In this document: piece after piece, positions 7,312 to 16,328 of the stretch
Position numbering within the stretch: position 1 is the first letter of the stretch
Layout of the letters: each line of letters begins with the position of its first letter
NCBI RefSeq assembly: GCF_026967805.1
Contig: NZ_JAPVBG010000001.1
Span: 1,736,047-1,800,046, forward strand
Length of the DNA stretch: 64,000 nt
Direction: 5' to 3'
Source: Blastococcus sp. VKM Ac-2987
Lineage (GTDB): Bacteria; Actinomycetota; Actinomycetes; Mycobacteriales; Geodermatophilaceae
The notes under the pieces: model-generated
Seen by the model: the letters and a program-made list of their open reading frames with translations, nothing else
Told to the model about the DNA's origin: nothing
Databases searched by the model: none
Program-made: the position numbers and the translations under genes

Positions 7312-8495
7312 CCGGCGGCCGCCGTGCGGGTCCGCTGGATGGCGGCCATCACCGTCTCCACCGCCATCACCCCGGCCAGGGCCTCGCGCCGGCCGGTGAC
7401 CACGACCCCACCCTGGCTGGCCGCCAGCATGGTGTCCAGCGCGTCGTTGAGGGTGGACCGCAGGTCGACGACCGGGAGCCGCTCGTCGACCGCGTGCGGC
7501 ACCGTCGCCGTCCGGGCGAGCTCCGCCACGGTCGGCCAGCTGATCGGCCGGCCGCGGTCGTCCACCACCACGACGAAGCCGTCGCCGGCGGCCTGCGCCG
7601 CGGCCACCGCCTCGGCCGACGGCGAGCCCGCGACCGCCGTCGTCACCTGCACGAGGTCGACGTCGCCGACGCGGGTGAGGGTGAGCTGCTTGAGCGTGGC
7701 GCCCGCGCCGACGAAGTCGGCCACGTACTCCTCGGCCGGCTCGGCCAGGATCCGCTCGGGGGTGTCGTACTGCACCACCCGCGCACCGGCGTCGAAGACG
7801 ACGATCTTGTCGCCGAGCTTCACCGCCTCGTCGAAGTCGTGGGTGACGAAGACGATCGTCTTACCCAGCTCCTCCTGGATCCGCAGCAGCTCGTCCTGCA
7901 GGCGCTGGCGGGTGATCGGGTCGACGGCGCCGAACGGCTCGTCCATCAGGAGCACCGGCGGGTCCGCGGCCAGGGCGCGGGCCACCCCGACGCGCTGCTG
8001 CTGGCCGCCGGAGAGCTCCCGCGGGTAGCGGTCGCGGTAGACGGCCGGGTCCAGCCCCACCAGCTCCAGCAGCTCGTCGATCCGGGCGGCGGTGCGCTCC
8101 TTGTCCCACTTCAGCATCCGGGGGACCATCCCGACGTTCGTCCCGACGGTCATGTGCGGGAACAGCCCGCCCGCCTGGATCACGTAGCCGATCCGCCGGC
8201 GCAGCTGGTCGGCGTCCTGGTCGGTGACGTCCTCGTCGCCCAGGTGGATCCGCCCGCCGCTGGGCTCGATCAGCCGGTTGAGCATCTTCAGCAGCGTGGT
8301 CTTCCCGCAGCCGGACGGGCCGACGAACATCACCGTCTCCCCCGCCGCGATCTCCAGGGAGACGTCGTCGACGGCCGGCTGGTCCTGCCCGGGGTAGCGC
8401 TTGGTGACGCCCTCCAGCCGGATCGCCACCCCGCTGATGTGCCGGCCGTCGTCGCCCACCGCTCCGGCCGGAGGTGCGGATGCTGTGTCAGACAC
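7308..8495 (-). CDS. Osmoprotectant ABC transporter ATP-binding protein with CBS domains
   Basis: ATPase of 395 aa energising betaine-type uptake (OpuCA/ProV family). Walker A GPSGCGKT lies near residues 59-66; the Q-loop, signature LSGGQQQR and Walker B VLLMDEPFGAVD follow. The C-terminal 130 residues contain a CBS pair (VQVTTAVAGSP...VVVVDDRGRPISWP; DLRSTLNDALDTML), known in OpuA to sense ionic strength. The GTG start at 8495 lies 8 bp inside the upstream permease gene. Osmotic gating by the CBS region is established for relatives and inferred here. Confidence 0.92.
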   Translation of the reverse strand: MSDTASAPPAGAVGDDGRHISGVAIRLEGVTKRYPGQDQPAVDDVSLEIAAGETVMFVGPSGCGKTTLLKMLNRLIEPSGGRIHLGDEDVTDQDADQLRRRIGYVIQAGGLFPHMTVGTNVGMVPRMLKWDKERTAARIDELLELVGLDPAVYRDRYPRELSGGQQQRVGVARALAADPPVLLMDEPFGAVDPITRQRLQDELLRIQEELGKTIVFVTHDFDEAVKLGDKIVVFDAGARVVQYDTPERILAEPAEEYVADFVGAGATLKQLTLTRVGDVDLVQVTTAVAGSPSAEAVAAAQAAGDGFVVVVDDRGRPISWPTVAELARTATVPHAVDERLPVVDLRSTLNDALDTMLAASQGGVVVTGRREALAGVMAVETVMAAIQRTRTAAAG

Positions 8496-9129
8496 GGATC
8501 CCCCTGGGGGTGGTGAGCCGACCCGCCAGCACGAGCAGCAGGTCGAGGACGAGCGCGAGCAGGACGATCGCGATCGTCCCGGTGAGCGCGGAGTTGAGGG
8601 CGTTGGCGCCGCCCAGCCGGGACAGCCCGGAGAAGATGAAGCCGCCGAGCCCGGGCCCGAGCACGTAGGCGGCGATGGCGGCGATGCCCATGACCATCTG
8701 CGTGGAGACTCGGACCCCGGCGAGGATGACCGGCCAGGCCAGCGGCAGCTCCACCCGCATCAGCGTCGCCGCGCGGGTCATGCCGATGCCCCGTGCCGAC
8801 TCCACGGTGGCCCGGTCCACTCCCGCGAGGCCCACCACCGCGTTCCGCAGGACGGGCAGCGCCGCGTAGAAGGTCACGGCGATGACCGCGGGCGTGATGC
8901 CGAACCCGAACGGCGCCAGCAGGATGCCCAGCAGGGCGAAGGCGGGGATGGTGAGCCCCACCGCCGACAGGCCGTTGGCCAGGGAGGTCGCCTTCGGGCT
9001 GCGGTACACCAGCACGGCCACCGCGACGCCGATCAGCGAGCCCAGCAGGACGCACTGGACGACGAGGCTGACGTGCTGGACGGCCTGGAAGGCGATGAGA
9101 TCGGCACGTTCGGTCACGTACTCCCACAT
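8488..9129 (-). CDS. Osmoprotectant ABC transporter permease, first subunit
   Basis: Permease of 213 aa, first gene of the osmoprotectant operon. Five to six membrane helices with a family EAA-like loop (DRATVESARGIGMTRAATLMRVELP). The ATG at 9129 (MWEYVTERADLIAF) gives the usual length for OpuCB/OpuCD-type subunits; the longer open frame upstream is arginine-rich and not membrane-like. Operon order on the minus strand is permease, ATPase, permease, binding protein. The 254-bp gap to the divergent FUSC gene must hold the operon promoter. Confidence 0.9.
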   Translation of the reverse strand: MWEYVTERADLIAFQAVQHVSLVVQCVLLGSLIGVAVAVLVYRSPKATSLANGLSAVGLTIPAFALLGILLAPFGFGITPAVIAVTFYAALPVLRNAVVGLAGVDRATVESARGIGMTRAATLMRVELPLAWPVILAGVRVSTQMVMGIAAIAAYVLGPGLGGFIFSGLSRLGGANALNSALTGTIAIVLLALVLDLLLVLAGRLTTPRGIRV

Positions 9130-9383
9130 CGCGGCAACGCCTTCCCACCCGACGCCGTCGTCGGGGTCTCGTCGTCGTTCGTCGTCCGGGCCACGGATCG
9201 TGCGCCGGGTGGAGCACCGCACGGTGGCGGACGCGCACCGGCGGCCGGTTGGACCTGACCACGGTAGCGGCTGCGGCTCCCGGGGGCGCCCGGAGAGGCG
9301 GGCGGTCCTCGCATCCGGCGGCGGTGCGTCCGGCTCGGGACCCGGCGCGCACGGGAGAGGCGGCACCGGTCATCCTGGGACGG
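9130..9383. other. Intergenic region between divergent osmoprotectant operon and FUSC gene
   Basis: Nothing strongly conserved stands out. It is slightly CGTCGTCG-repetitive around 9150-9185. It should carry both divergent promoters. Confidence 0.4.
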
Positions 9384-10466
9384 GTGAGGGCCATATGGGT
9401 GTGGCTGCACCGCCCGGCCGCACAGCGGGGGGTCCGCGCCGCCGTCGCCGCGGGGCTGGCCTGGCAGGTGGCCGTGATGCTGCCGCCGCTGCTGTCGGAG
9501 TACGCCTACTACGCCCCGCTCGGCGCGGTCATCGCCGTCCACCCGACGATCGCCGACTCGGCGAGCGCGGCGTGGCGGAGCGTCCTCGCGATGCTGATGG
9601 GCTTCGCCCTGGCCTACGCCGTCTACGAGCTGACGCCCGCGGTCCCGGACGCCCTGACGATCGCGCTCATCGTCGCCCTGGCCATCGGGGTCGAGCAGTG
9701 GCGGCGCCTGCTGCGGGACCAGGCGGCCTGGGTCAGCTTCGCCGCGGTCCTCATGATCACCGTGGGGGCGGGGCAGCCGGGGCCCTACGTGCTGCGGTAC
9801 GCCGGCCTGACCCTGATCGGGGCGGCCATCGGCGTCCTGGTCACCGCCGTGCTCTTCCCGCCGCTGCAGCTCACCCAGGCCGTCGACCGGATAGCCGGCA
9901 CCCGCGCCCTCCTCGCCGAGCACCTGCGGGACATGGCCGGGACCCTGCGCGACGGGCAGGTGCCCGACCCGGCCGAGTGGACCGAGCGCAACCGCCGGCT
10001 GGACCGCGCGCTGGACCGGATGCGCGCCGCCGAGCACCAGGTCGAGCGCGCCCGCCTGGCCAATCCGCGGGCCCGCCGCTGGAAGGGGCGCGCCGAGGGC
10101 ATCCGGGACGAGTCCCGCGCGGTCGACCGCGTCGCCGTCCTCGTCGACGACCTCACGTCGCTGGTCGTCGAGTTCCACCCGCACCGGCGCGGCATCGACC
10201 ACGCCGACGCCGGGACCGGCTGGGTGCTCGCGGAGACCCTGGACGGGCTCGCCGGCGTGCTGGGCGCCGGGGAGGGGACGGCGCCCGGCGAGCGCGACGC
10301 CCGGATCGCCCGCGCCGTCGACGCGCTGCACCGGCTGGTCGGTCTCGTCCGGACCAGCACGGTCTCCGACGACGAGGGTTTCTTCGCCCTCGGCGCGGTG
10401 GCTGTCGGGGTCCGCCGCAGCCTGGCCGCGCTCGGCGCCCAGGAGGGCCTGCGGGCCGCGGCGTGA
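9384..10466 (+). CDS. FUSC family inner-membrane protein (aromatic acid exporter-like)
   Basis: Membrane protein of about 360 aa. Residues about 15-160 contain five or six hydrophobic helices of the FUSC/ArAE type (GVRAAVAAGLAWQVAVMLPP...YAPLGAVIAVHPTIADS); the remaining cytoplasmic half is helical and charged, with a predicted coiled coil (RRLDRALDRMRAAEHQVERARL). FUSC proteins include efflux subunits for aromatic acids and uncharacterised proteins; this one lacks a partner membrane-fusion gene, as is normal in Gram-positives. The start is uncertain: GTG 9384 directly precedes the first amphipathic segment, while the frame is open to 9249. Confidence 0.75.
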   Translation: MRAIWVWLHRPAAQRGVRAAVAAGLAWQVAVMLPPLLSEYAYYAPLGAVIAVHPTIADSASAAWRSVLAMLMGFALAYAVYELTPAVPDALTIALIVALAIGVEQWRRLLRDQAAWVSFAAVLMITVGAGQPGPYVLRYAGLTLIGAAIGVLVTAVLFPPLQLTQAVDRIAGTRALLAEHLRDMAGTLRDGQVPDPAEWTERNRRLDRALDRMRAAEHQVERARLANPRARRWKGRAEGIRDESRAVDRVAVLVDDLTSLVVEFHPHRRGIDHADAGTGWVLAETLDGLAGVLGAGEGTAPGERDARIARAVDALHRLVGLVRTSTVSDDEGFFALGAVAVGVRRSLAALGAQEGLRAAA

Positions 10467-10469
10467 GCC

Positions 10470-11264
10470 TCAGACGCGGATGAGCAGCTCGCCGTGCAGC
10501 ATGCCGAGCCAGCCGTCGTCGGCGTCGGCCCAGCGCAGCCAGGCGTCGGCGATGCCCCGCAGCTCCGCCGGCGTCGCCAGGCCGGCCGCCAGCGCCTGCT
10601 CGGCGAAGGCCGACGCCGTGGCCCGGCCGGCCCACGACCGCCCCCACCACCGCCGCTCGTCCGGCGTCGCGTAGCAGTAGGTGCCGGCCGACGCCCTCGT
10701 GTCGCGCAGCCCGGCCGCGTGCGCCCAGGCGAGCAGCCGGCGGCCGGCGTCGGGCTCGGCGCCGTTCCGGCGGGCCACCCGGCCGTACAGCGCCAGCCAG
10801 CGGTCGAGCCCGGCGTCGGCCGGGAACCAGGTGGTGGCCGCGTAGTCGACGTCGCGCACCGCGATCAGCCCGCCCGGCCGGCAGACCCGCGCCATCTCGC
10901 GCAGCGCGGCGACCGGGTCGGTGAGGTGCTGCAGCACCTGGTGGGCGTGCACGACGTCGAACGAGGCGTCCGGCAGGTCGAGGGCGTAGCAGTCGCCGAC
11001 GGCGAAGGTCGCCGCGACGCCGGCGCGGGCGGCGGACGCCCGGGCCTCGTCGAGCGGGTCCGGGGAGACGTCGAGGCCCAGCACCCGGCCGGGCGCCACC
11101 CGCGCGGCGAGGTCTGCGGTGATCGTCCCGGGGCCGCACCCGACGTCGAGCAGGTCCAGCCCGGGCCGCAGCGACGGGAGCAGGTGGGCCGCGGAGTTCT
11201 CCGCGGTGCGCCAGCGGTGCGACTGCAGCACCGGCTCGGCGTGGCCGTGCGTGTAGGTGTCCAC
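10470..11264 (-). CDS. SAM-dependent class I methyltransferase
   Basis: Cytoplasmic methyltransferase of 264 aa, UbiE/Methyltransf_11 type. SAM-binding motif I is L-D-V-G-C-G-P-G-T (about residues 41-49), motif II GRVLGLDVSP, and the post-motif HVLQHLTDPVAALREMARVCRPGG with a Gln-Val substitution (AHQVLQHL). The C-terminal half contains Trp-rich segments that probably form the substrate lid. The GTG at 11264 (VDTYTHGHAEPVLQSHRWRT) matches the common actinobacterial start of this group. Substrate unknown. Convergent with the FUSC gene, 3 bp apart. Confidence 0.85.
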   Translation of the reverse strand: MDTYTHGHAEPVLQSHRWRTAENSAAHLLPSLRPGLDLLDVGCGPGTITADLAARVAPGRVLGLDVSPDPLDEARASAARAGVAATFAVGDCYALDLPDASFDVVHAHQVLQHLTDPVAALREMARVCRPGGLIAVRDVDYAATTWFPADAGLDRWLALYGRVARRNGAEPDAGRRLLAWAHAAGLRDTRASAGTYCYATPDERRWWGRSWAGRATASAFAEQALAAGLATPAELRGIADAWLRWADADDGWLGMLHGELLIRV

Positions 11265-11296
11265 GGCGACAGTCCTACTCCGCCGTCCCACTCTTC

Positions 11297-11309
11297 GGAA
11301 CAGTGTTCC
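11297..11309. promoter_or_regulatory. Palindrome upstream of the methyltransferase gene
   Basis: GGAACAGTGTTCC is a 6+1+6 palindrome 32 bp upstream of the methyltransferase start. It is followed by a second short dyad, TCCCA-N5-TGGGA. Candidate operator; no regulator is adjacent. Confidence 0.35.
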
Positions 11310-11337
11310 CACTTGTTGGGATGGACGGCCACTCCGG

Positions 11338-11405
11338 GGGTCGAGTTCGCCCTCCCCGGGGCCTGCAGGACCCGCAGAGCGCGAGCAGCACTCCGGGAGC
11401 GCAGG
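11338..11405. repeat. Imperfect hairpin related to the 5438-5509 element
   Basis: Read on the minus strand, this stretch shares the core CTCTGCsGGTCCTGC and the outer CTCCsGG...CCGGGAG arms with the stem-loop at 5438-5509 (roughly 70% by eye). It lies downstream of glpD and may serve as its terminator. Confidence 0.45.
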
Positions 11406-11413
11406 AGAGCCGG

Positions 11414-12919
11414 TCAGCCCTTCTCGGCGAGCACCTGCTCGGCCACCGGCACCGCGCGCTCGCGGTCGCCGGGGACCAGGCCGATGCGGGTGCGCCGGTC
11501 CAGCAGGTCCGCGACGGTGCGCGCTCCCTCGTGCCGGACGGCGAACCGCAGCTCGCCCACCGTCTCGGGGCGGCCGGCCACCACCGCCGCCGGGCCCAGC
11601 GCCTCGACCGCCGGCGCCTCGGTGCCGTAGCGGGCGACCAGCCGCGCGGGCGCCGGCACCCGGACCAGCGCGAGGTGCGGCGCCGCCCCGACCAGCGGCA
11701 GCCGCGCGGTGACCGACCGCGCCGCGCCCCGGCCGAGCCGGGCGACCACGGCGTCTCCCGCCTCCTCCGCCATCGCGCGGTAGGTGGTCAGCTTCCCGCC
11801 GACGACGGAGAGGACCGGTCCGTCCCACCTCAGCAGGTGCTTGCGGGAGAGGTCGGCCGTGGCGTCGCCCGGTCCGGTCCCAGCCGACCCGGGCAGCACC
11901 AGCGGCCGGTAGCCGGCGTAGGCGCCGACCAGGTCCGCGCCGGTCAGCGGCTCCGCGAGCACCTGGTTCACCGTGCCGAGCAGCTGCTGCACCTCGGCGT
12001 CGGACGGCGCGGCGTCGTCGTCGGGCACCGGGCCCTCCACCGGCTCGTCGGTCAGCCCGAGGTGGACCAGCCCGCCGGGCTGCGGCAGCGCGAAGACGTA
12101 CCGGGACCGCGAGCCGGGCAACGGCACGGTCAGCGCCGCCGACGGCGAGCCCAGCCGCACGCCCGGCAGCACCAGGTGCGAGCCGCGGGAGGGCACCAGC
12201 CGGATCCCCGGGGCCAGCCGCTGCGCCCACACCCCGGTCGCGTTCACCACCGCCCCGGCCCGCACGGTCAGCGGCCCCTCGGCGGTGGTCACGTGCACCT
12301 CGGCGCCGTCGACGCCGGTCACCGTCGCGCCGGTCAGCACCCGCGCCCCGTGCGCGGCCGCGGTGCGGGCCAGGGCGACGACGAGCCGCGCGTCGTCGGT
12401 CAGCTGCCCGTCCCAGAACACGACGCCGCCGCGGCCGGGCCGCACCCCCGGGGTCAGCCGCCCGACGTCGGACGCCGTCACCCGCCGGGTCGAGGGCAGC
12501 GACCGGCGCCCGCCGGGCACCGAGGCGCGCACCGCGTCGCCGAGCCGGCCCCCCAGCCCGGCCAGCGCGGTGACGTCGCGGCCGGCCGCGTCGGGCACCA
12601 GGAACGGCAGCGGGCGCACCAGGTGCGGCGCCGTCGCCCCCATCAGGACGGCGCGCTCGCGGGCGCTCTCCCGCGCCAGCCCGATCTCCCCGCGGGCCAG
12701 GTAGCGCAGGCCGCCGTGCACCAGCTTCGACGACCACCGGCTGGTGCCGGCCGCCAGGTCGGTCCGCTCGCAGAGCAGCACCGAGAGGCCGCGCGACGCG
12801 GCGTCCAGGGCCACCCCGGCACCGGTTACCCCACCGCCGACCACCACGACGTCGACGGCCGAGGCGGCGGCCTCCGCCAGGTCGCGGGCGCGGCGCGCGG
12901 GCGACAGCGAGCCGATCAC
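11414..12919 (-). CDS. glpD: Glycerol-3-phosphate dehydrogenase, FAD-dependent
   Basis: Membrane-associated flavoenzyme of 501 aa oxidising sn-glycerol-3-phosphate to dihydroxyacetone phosphate and passing electrons to quinone. The N-terminal Rossmann FAD motif VVVGGGVTGAGVALDAASRG is followed by the GlpD segment TSRWSSKLVHGGLRYLARGE; the C-terminal helical DAO_C domain covers about residues 380-495. GTG 12919 is preceded by GGGGGA at good spacing; a longer frame would invade the divergent gene. Divergent (38 bp between starts) from an AGPS-like flavoprotein gene, an arrangement reminiscent of the mycobacterial glpD1/Rv2251 neighbourhood. Confidence 0.92.
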   Translation of the reverse strand: MIGSLSPARRARDLAEAAASAVDVVVVGGGVTGAGVALDAASRGLSVLLCERTDLAAGTSRWSSKLVHGGLRYLARGEIGLARESARERAVLMGATAPHLVRPLPFLVPDAAGRDVTALAGLGGRLGDAVRASVPGGRRSLPSTRRVTASDVGRLTPGVRPGRGGVVFWDGQLTDDARLVVALARTAAAHGARVLTGATVTGVDGAEVHVTTAEGPLTVRAGAVVNATGVWAQRLAPGIRLVPSRGSHLVLPGVRLGSPSAALTVPLPGSRSRYVFALPQPGGLVHLGLTDEPVEGPVPDDDAAPSDAEVQQLLGTVNQVLAEPLTGADLVGAYAGYRPLVLPGSAGTGPGDATADLSRKHLLRWDGPVLSVVGGKLTTYRAMAEEAGDAVVARLGRGAARSVTARLPLVGAAPHLALVRVPAPARLVARYGTEAPAVEALGPAAVVAGRPETVGELRFAVRHEGARTVADLLDRRTRIGLVPGDRERAVPVAEQVLAEKG

Positions 12920-12957
12920 CTGGTCCCCCGGCGCTGCGGCACCGGCAGACTGTAGCC

Positions 12958-14610
12958 GTGCCCGAGCAGCCGGAACTGACGATCCAGGGCTGGGGTCCGC
13001 GCCCCACCTCCCCCGGGGACGAGGGCCTCGACGGCGCCCTGCCCAAGGCCGCCCGCCGGTACCTCGGCCGCGAGCTGGGCTGGGAACCGCGGTCCACGCC
13101 GCCCGCACCGGTCGACGAGATCGCCCTGCCCCCCTGCCGGCTGCCCGAGGAGTCGCGCGCGGCGCTGGCCGACCTGCTCGGCGAGGACGCGGTGCACACC
13201 GACCGCGGGTCGCGGCTGCGGCACGCGGGCGGCAAGAGCTACCTCGACCTGCTCCGCCGCCGGGAGGGCGATGCCTCCGACGCCCCAGACGGCGTGGTGC
13301 TGCCGGGCACGACCGAGGAGACCGCCGCGCTGCTGACCCTGTGCGGGGAGCGCGGCATCGTCGTCGTGCCGTTCGGGGGCGGGACGAGCGTGGTGGGCGG
13401 CCTGGCCGGGGTGGACGCCGACGACCGGCCGACGATCGCCGTCGACCTGGGCCGCATGGCGTCGGTGCAGTCCCTCGACGTGCCGTCGTCGCTGGTCACC
13501 GTCGGGCCCGGGATGCGCGGCCCCGCGCTGGAGCAGGCGCTCGACCGCAACGGCCTGACCTTCGGCCACCTCCCGCAGAGCTGGGAGTTCGCCACCGTCG
13601 GCGGCTACGCGGCCACCCGCTCGGCCGGGCAGTCCTCCACCGGGGTCGGCCGGTTCGACGACCTGGTCGCCGGCCTCACGCTGGCCACGCCGTCCGGGGT
13701 GCTCGAACTCGGGCACCCGCCCGCCTCGGCCGCCGGCCCCGACCTGCTCGGCCTCGCGCTGGGCTCGGAGGGCACCCTCGGCGTCATCACCGAGCTGACC
13801 CTGCGCGTCCGGCCGAAGCCGACGGCCAGCTCCTACGAGGGCTGGTCCTTCCGCACCTGGCCGGCCGGCCTGGCCGCGCTGCAGGCGCTGGCCCGGCACG
13901 ACCTGCTGCCCGACGTCGTCCGGCTCTCCGACGCCGACGAGACCCGCGCCAACCTGCTGATGGCCTCGGGCGCCGGGGCGAAGGCGCTGCGCGGGAACCT
14001 GCGCGCCCGCGGGCACGGCGACGGCTGCCTGCTCGTCGTCGGCTGGGAGGGCGTCCCCGACGTGGTGCGGGCCCGGATGCGGGCGGCGGCCTCGCTGCTG
14101 CGCGACGGCGGCGCGATCCGGCTCGGCCGCCGGGTCGGCCAGTCCTGGCGCCGGCACCGCTTCGAGGCGCCGTACCTGCGCGACCGGCTGATGGACCACG
14201 GCCTGCTGGTCGAGACACTGGAGACGGCGGCCACCTGGACGGCGCTGCCCACCGTCTACGACGCCACCCGCAGCGCGCTGCGGGAGGCGCTCACCCGCAG
14301 CGGGCACCGGCCGCTGGTGCTCGGCCACCTCTCGCACGGCTACCCGACCGGCGCCTCGCTGTACCTGACGGTGATCGCCGACCGGGACGACGCGCTGCCC
14401 ATCCAGCAGTGGCTCGCCGCCAAGCGGGCGGCGACCGACGCACTGCTGGCCGCCGGCGGCACGCTCACCCACCACCACGCCGTCGGCGCCGACCACCGCC
14501 CCTGGCTGGAGCGCGAGGTGGGGACGCTCGGCGTCGAGGTGCTGCGCGCGGTCAAGCAGCAGCTGGACCCGCAGGGCATCTGCAACCCCGGCGTCCTCCT
14601 CCCCGACTGA
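12958..14610 (+). CDS. FAD-binding oxidase, alkyldihydroxyacetonephosphate synthase-like
   Basis: Flavoprotein of 550 aa. The N-terminal FAD_binding_4 (PCMH) domain spans about 90-290, with the FAD-contact loop VPFGGGTSVVGGL and the GYAATRSAGQSSTGVGRF segment typical of AGPS-type enzymes; the C-terminal FAD_oxidase_C domain ends QLDPQGICNPGVLLP. Near the end, THHHAVGADHRPW matches the His-rich active-site segment of AGPS. In eukaryotes AGPS makes the ether bond of plasmalogens from acyl-DHAP; bacterial relatives next to glpD are uncharacterised, though DHAP made by GlpD would connect the two. Whether this bacterium makes ether lipids cannot be told from the sequence. Confidence 0.85.
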   Translation: MPEQPELTIQGWGPRPTSPGDEGLDGALPKAARRYLGRELGWEPRSTPPAPVDEIALPPCRLPEESRAALADLLGEDAVHTDRGSRLRHAGGKSYLDLLRRREGDASDAPDGVVLPGTTEETAALLTLCGERGIVVVPFGGGTSVVGGLAGVDADDRPTIAVDLGRMASVQSLDVPSSLVTVGPGMRGPALEQALDRNGLTFGHLPQSWEFATVGGYAATRSAGQSSTGVGRFDDLVAGLTLATPSGVLELGHPPASAAGPDLLGLALGSEGTLGVITELTLRVRPKPTASSYEGWSFRTWPAGLAALQALARHDLLPDVVRLSDADETRANLLMASGAGAKALRGNLRARGHGDGCLLVVGWEGVPDVVRARMRAAASLLRDGGAIRLGRRVGQSWRRHRFEAPYLRDRLMDHGLLVETLETAATWTALPTVYDATRSALREALTRSGHRPLVLGHLSHGYPTGASLYLTVIADRDDALPIQQWLAAKRAATDALLAAGGTLTHHHAVGADHRPWLEREVGTLGVEVLRAVKQQLDPQGICNPGVLLPD

Positions 14611-14616
14611 CCGCGC

Positions 14617-14686
14617 GGGTACCGCAGTGCGGTCGCGGGCACCGCGCTGCAGGCCGGTACCGCCACCACACCGCGGTACCCGCGGC
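14617..14686. terminator. Stem-loop between convergent FAD oxidase genes
   Basis: CGCGGGTACCGCAGTG near 14614-14629 can pair with the ACCGCGGTACCCGCG segment near 14669-14685. It lies in the 83-bp gap between two convergent stops and likely terminates both. Confidence 0.6.
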
Positions 14687-14693
14687 GCAGGGC

Positions 14694-16142
14694 TCAGAAG
14701 GCGTGGCCGAAGGAGAAGGTGCGGCCGGGGTCGACCGCCGCCTTCACCGCGGCCAGCCGCTCGTGGACGCCGGGCGGGTAGGCCGCGGCCACCTCCTCGG
14801 GGCCCGAGACGTCCCCGAGGAAGTTGATCATCGAGCCGCGCGCCCGCCACGGGGCCAGCGCGCCCAGCACGCCGCGCCCGACGGCCGGCACCACCTCGGC
14901 GAGCTCCGGCACGCCGGGCCCCAGGACCAGCATCGACCAGGCGCCGTCCCGTCCCGGTACCGCGTTCGGCACGCGCGGCTGCCGGGCCAGCGCACCGCCC
15001 ATCAGCCGGAGCTCGACCATGATCAGCGGGATCTGCGCCTGCGGGCCGGCGACGGCCACGAGCGCGTCGATCCCCTCCTCGGTCAGCTCGCCGAGCAGCT
15101 GGCCCTTCTCCCACGACGGCATGGGGTCGACCGGGTCCATGTGGATCGAGTCCGTCTCGTCGGTCCGGATCGGCCCGATGAAGCCGAGCAGGACCCTCCC
15201 CGCCGCCTTCATCGGGGCCACCAGCCGCTCACCCTCGTCGGCGTCGGTGCCGCTGTAGGCGTAACGGAGGTGCACGGCGGTCCGGCCGCGCAGCGGCGGC
15301 GGCACGAACTCGGCGTCCGGCAGCCGGAGGATGGCGATCGAGGTGCTGACCTCCTCGGGCAGGGTCGGCGACCACCGCCGGAAGGCGTGCAGGACGGCGG
15401 CCGTGTCCTCACCGGCGAAGAAGATGCCGCCGGCGTGCAGGCCGGTGAGCGGGACCAGGTCCATCTCCAGCGCGGTGACGACGCCGAAGTTCCCCTTGCC
15501 GCCTCGGACCGCCCAGAACAGCTCCGGCTCGGAGTCGGCGGACAGCAGGCGCTGCCGGCCGTCGGCCGTGACGATCTCCACCGCGCGGACGTGGTCGGCG
15601 GCGAAGCCGTGCTTGCGGCCGAGCGAGCCGAGCCCTCCGCCGAGGGTGTAGCCGACGACGCCGACGTCGGAGGAGGAGCCGCACAAACCGGCCAGGCCGA
15701 ACTCGGCGGCAGCCTCCATGACGCGCCTCCACCTCACGCCGGCCTCGACACGCACGGTGCGCCGCTCGGGGTCGATGACCATGCCCTGCATCCGGCGGGT
15801 GGTGATCATCATCGACCCGGCGGCGTTGCGCACCGGCCCGTGGCCGGTGGCCTGGACGGCGACGCCCAGTCCGTGCGCGACGGCCCACGAGACGGCGGCG
15901 GCGACGTCCGCGGCGCAGGTGGCGCCGACCGCGATCGCCGGGGTGTGCTGGACCGCGACGTTCCAGGTGGCCACCTCGGCGGCCAGGCCGTCGTCGCCGG
16001 CGGCGTAGACCGGGCCGTGCACGAGGCCGCGCAGCCGGTCGACGTCGGCTGCCGGGATCGCCGGTACGAGGCTGTCGACGGCCGCCGCGTCCAGCAGGAC
16101 GACGGGCTGCTCGAGCTCGTGGGACCGCTCGGTGAGAGACAT
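14694..16142 (-). CDS. FAD-binding oxidoreductase, berberine-bridge/6-hydroxynicotine oxidase-like
   Basis: Flavin oxidase of 482 aa. The PCMH FAD domain covers about 45-215 (QATGHGPVRNAAGSMMITTRRM; CGSSSDVGVVGYTLGGGLG). The His in GHG is the usual position for covalent 8-alpha FAD attachment. The C-terminal BBE segment ends DPGRTFSFGHAF instead of the common N-x-N-P motif, a conservative variation. Start ATG 16142 has AGAGGA 8 nt upstream. Divergent from the large BTAD regulator at 16329, a likely regulatory partner by position. Substrate unknown. No signal peptide is seen, so it is probably cytoplasmic. Confidence 0.85.
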   Translation of the reverse strand: MSLTERSHELEQPVVLLDAAAVDSLVPAIPAADVDRLRGLVHGPVYAAGDDGLAAEVATWNVAVQHTPAIAVGATCAADVAAAVSWAVAHGLGVAVQATGHGPVRNAAGSMMITTRRMQGMVIDPERRTVRVEAGVRWRRVMEAAAEFGLAGLCGSSSDVGVVGYTLGGGLGSLGRKHGFAADHVRAVEIVTADGRQRLLSADSEPELFWAVRGGKGNFGVVTALEMDLVPLTGLHAGGIFFAGEDTAAVLHAFRRWSPTLPEEVSTSIAILRLPDAEFVPPPLRGRTAVHLRYAYSGTDADEGERLVAPMKAAGRVLLGFIGPIRTDETDSIHMDPVDPMPSWEKGQLLGELTEEGIDALVAVAGPQAQIPLIMVELRLMGGALARQPRVPNAVPGRDGAWSMLVLGPGVPELAEVVPAVGRGVLGALAPWRARGSMINFLGDVSGPEEVAAAYPPGVHERLAAVKAAVDPGRTFSFGHAF

Positions 16143-16328
16143 GCGGGTTTCCTCTGGGGTGCCGCGGCGCGGGCCGCGGGGGTGGCGCCGCGGGCGGGCC
16201 GCGGCTTCCGGACGAGAGGGAGCCTGCGGCGACCGGCTTGCGCGGTTCTTGCACCCGACTTGGACGTCCGCTCGCGGCGCGCGCGAAGGGGTCCCCGGGT
16301 CGCCGCGGCGCTGGGAGCATCCCGGGTC

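Noticed and set aside
14617-14686. Small gene between the convergent FAD oxidase genes
   Set aside because: The stretch is largely self-complementary and better explained as a terminator.
12744-16328. Very long open frame joined in front of the BTAD regulator (over 2300 codons in total)
   Set aside because: It runs antisense or out of frame through glpD, the AGPS-like gene and the FAD oxidase, and its composition is Arg/Gly/Pro-rich as expected for a GC-rich shadow frame. Only the part from 16329 has domains.
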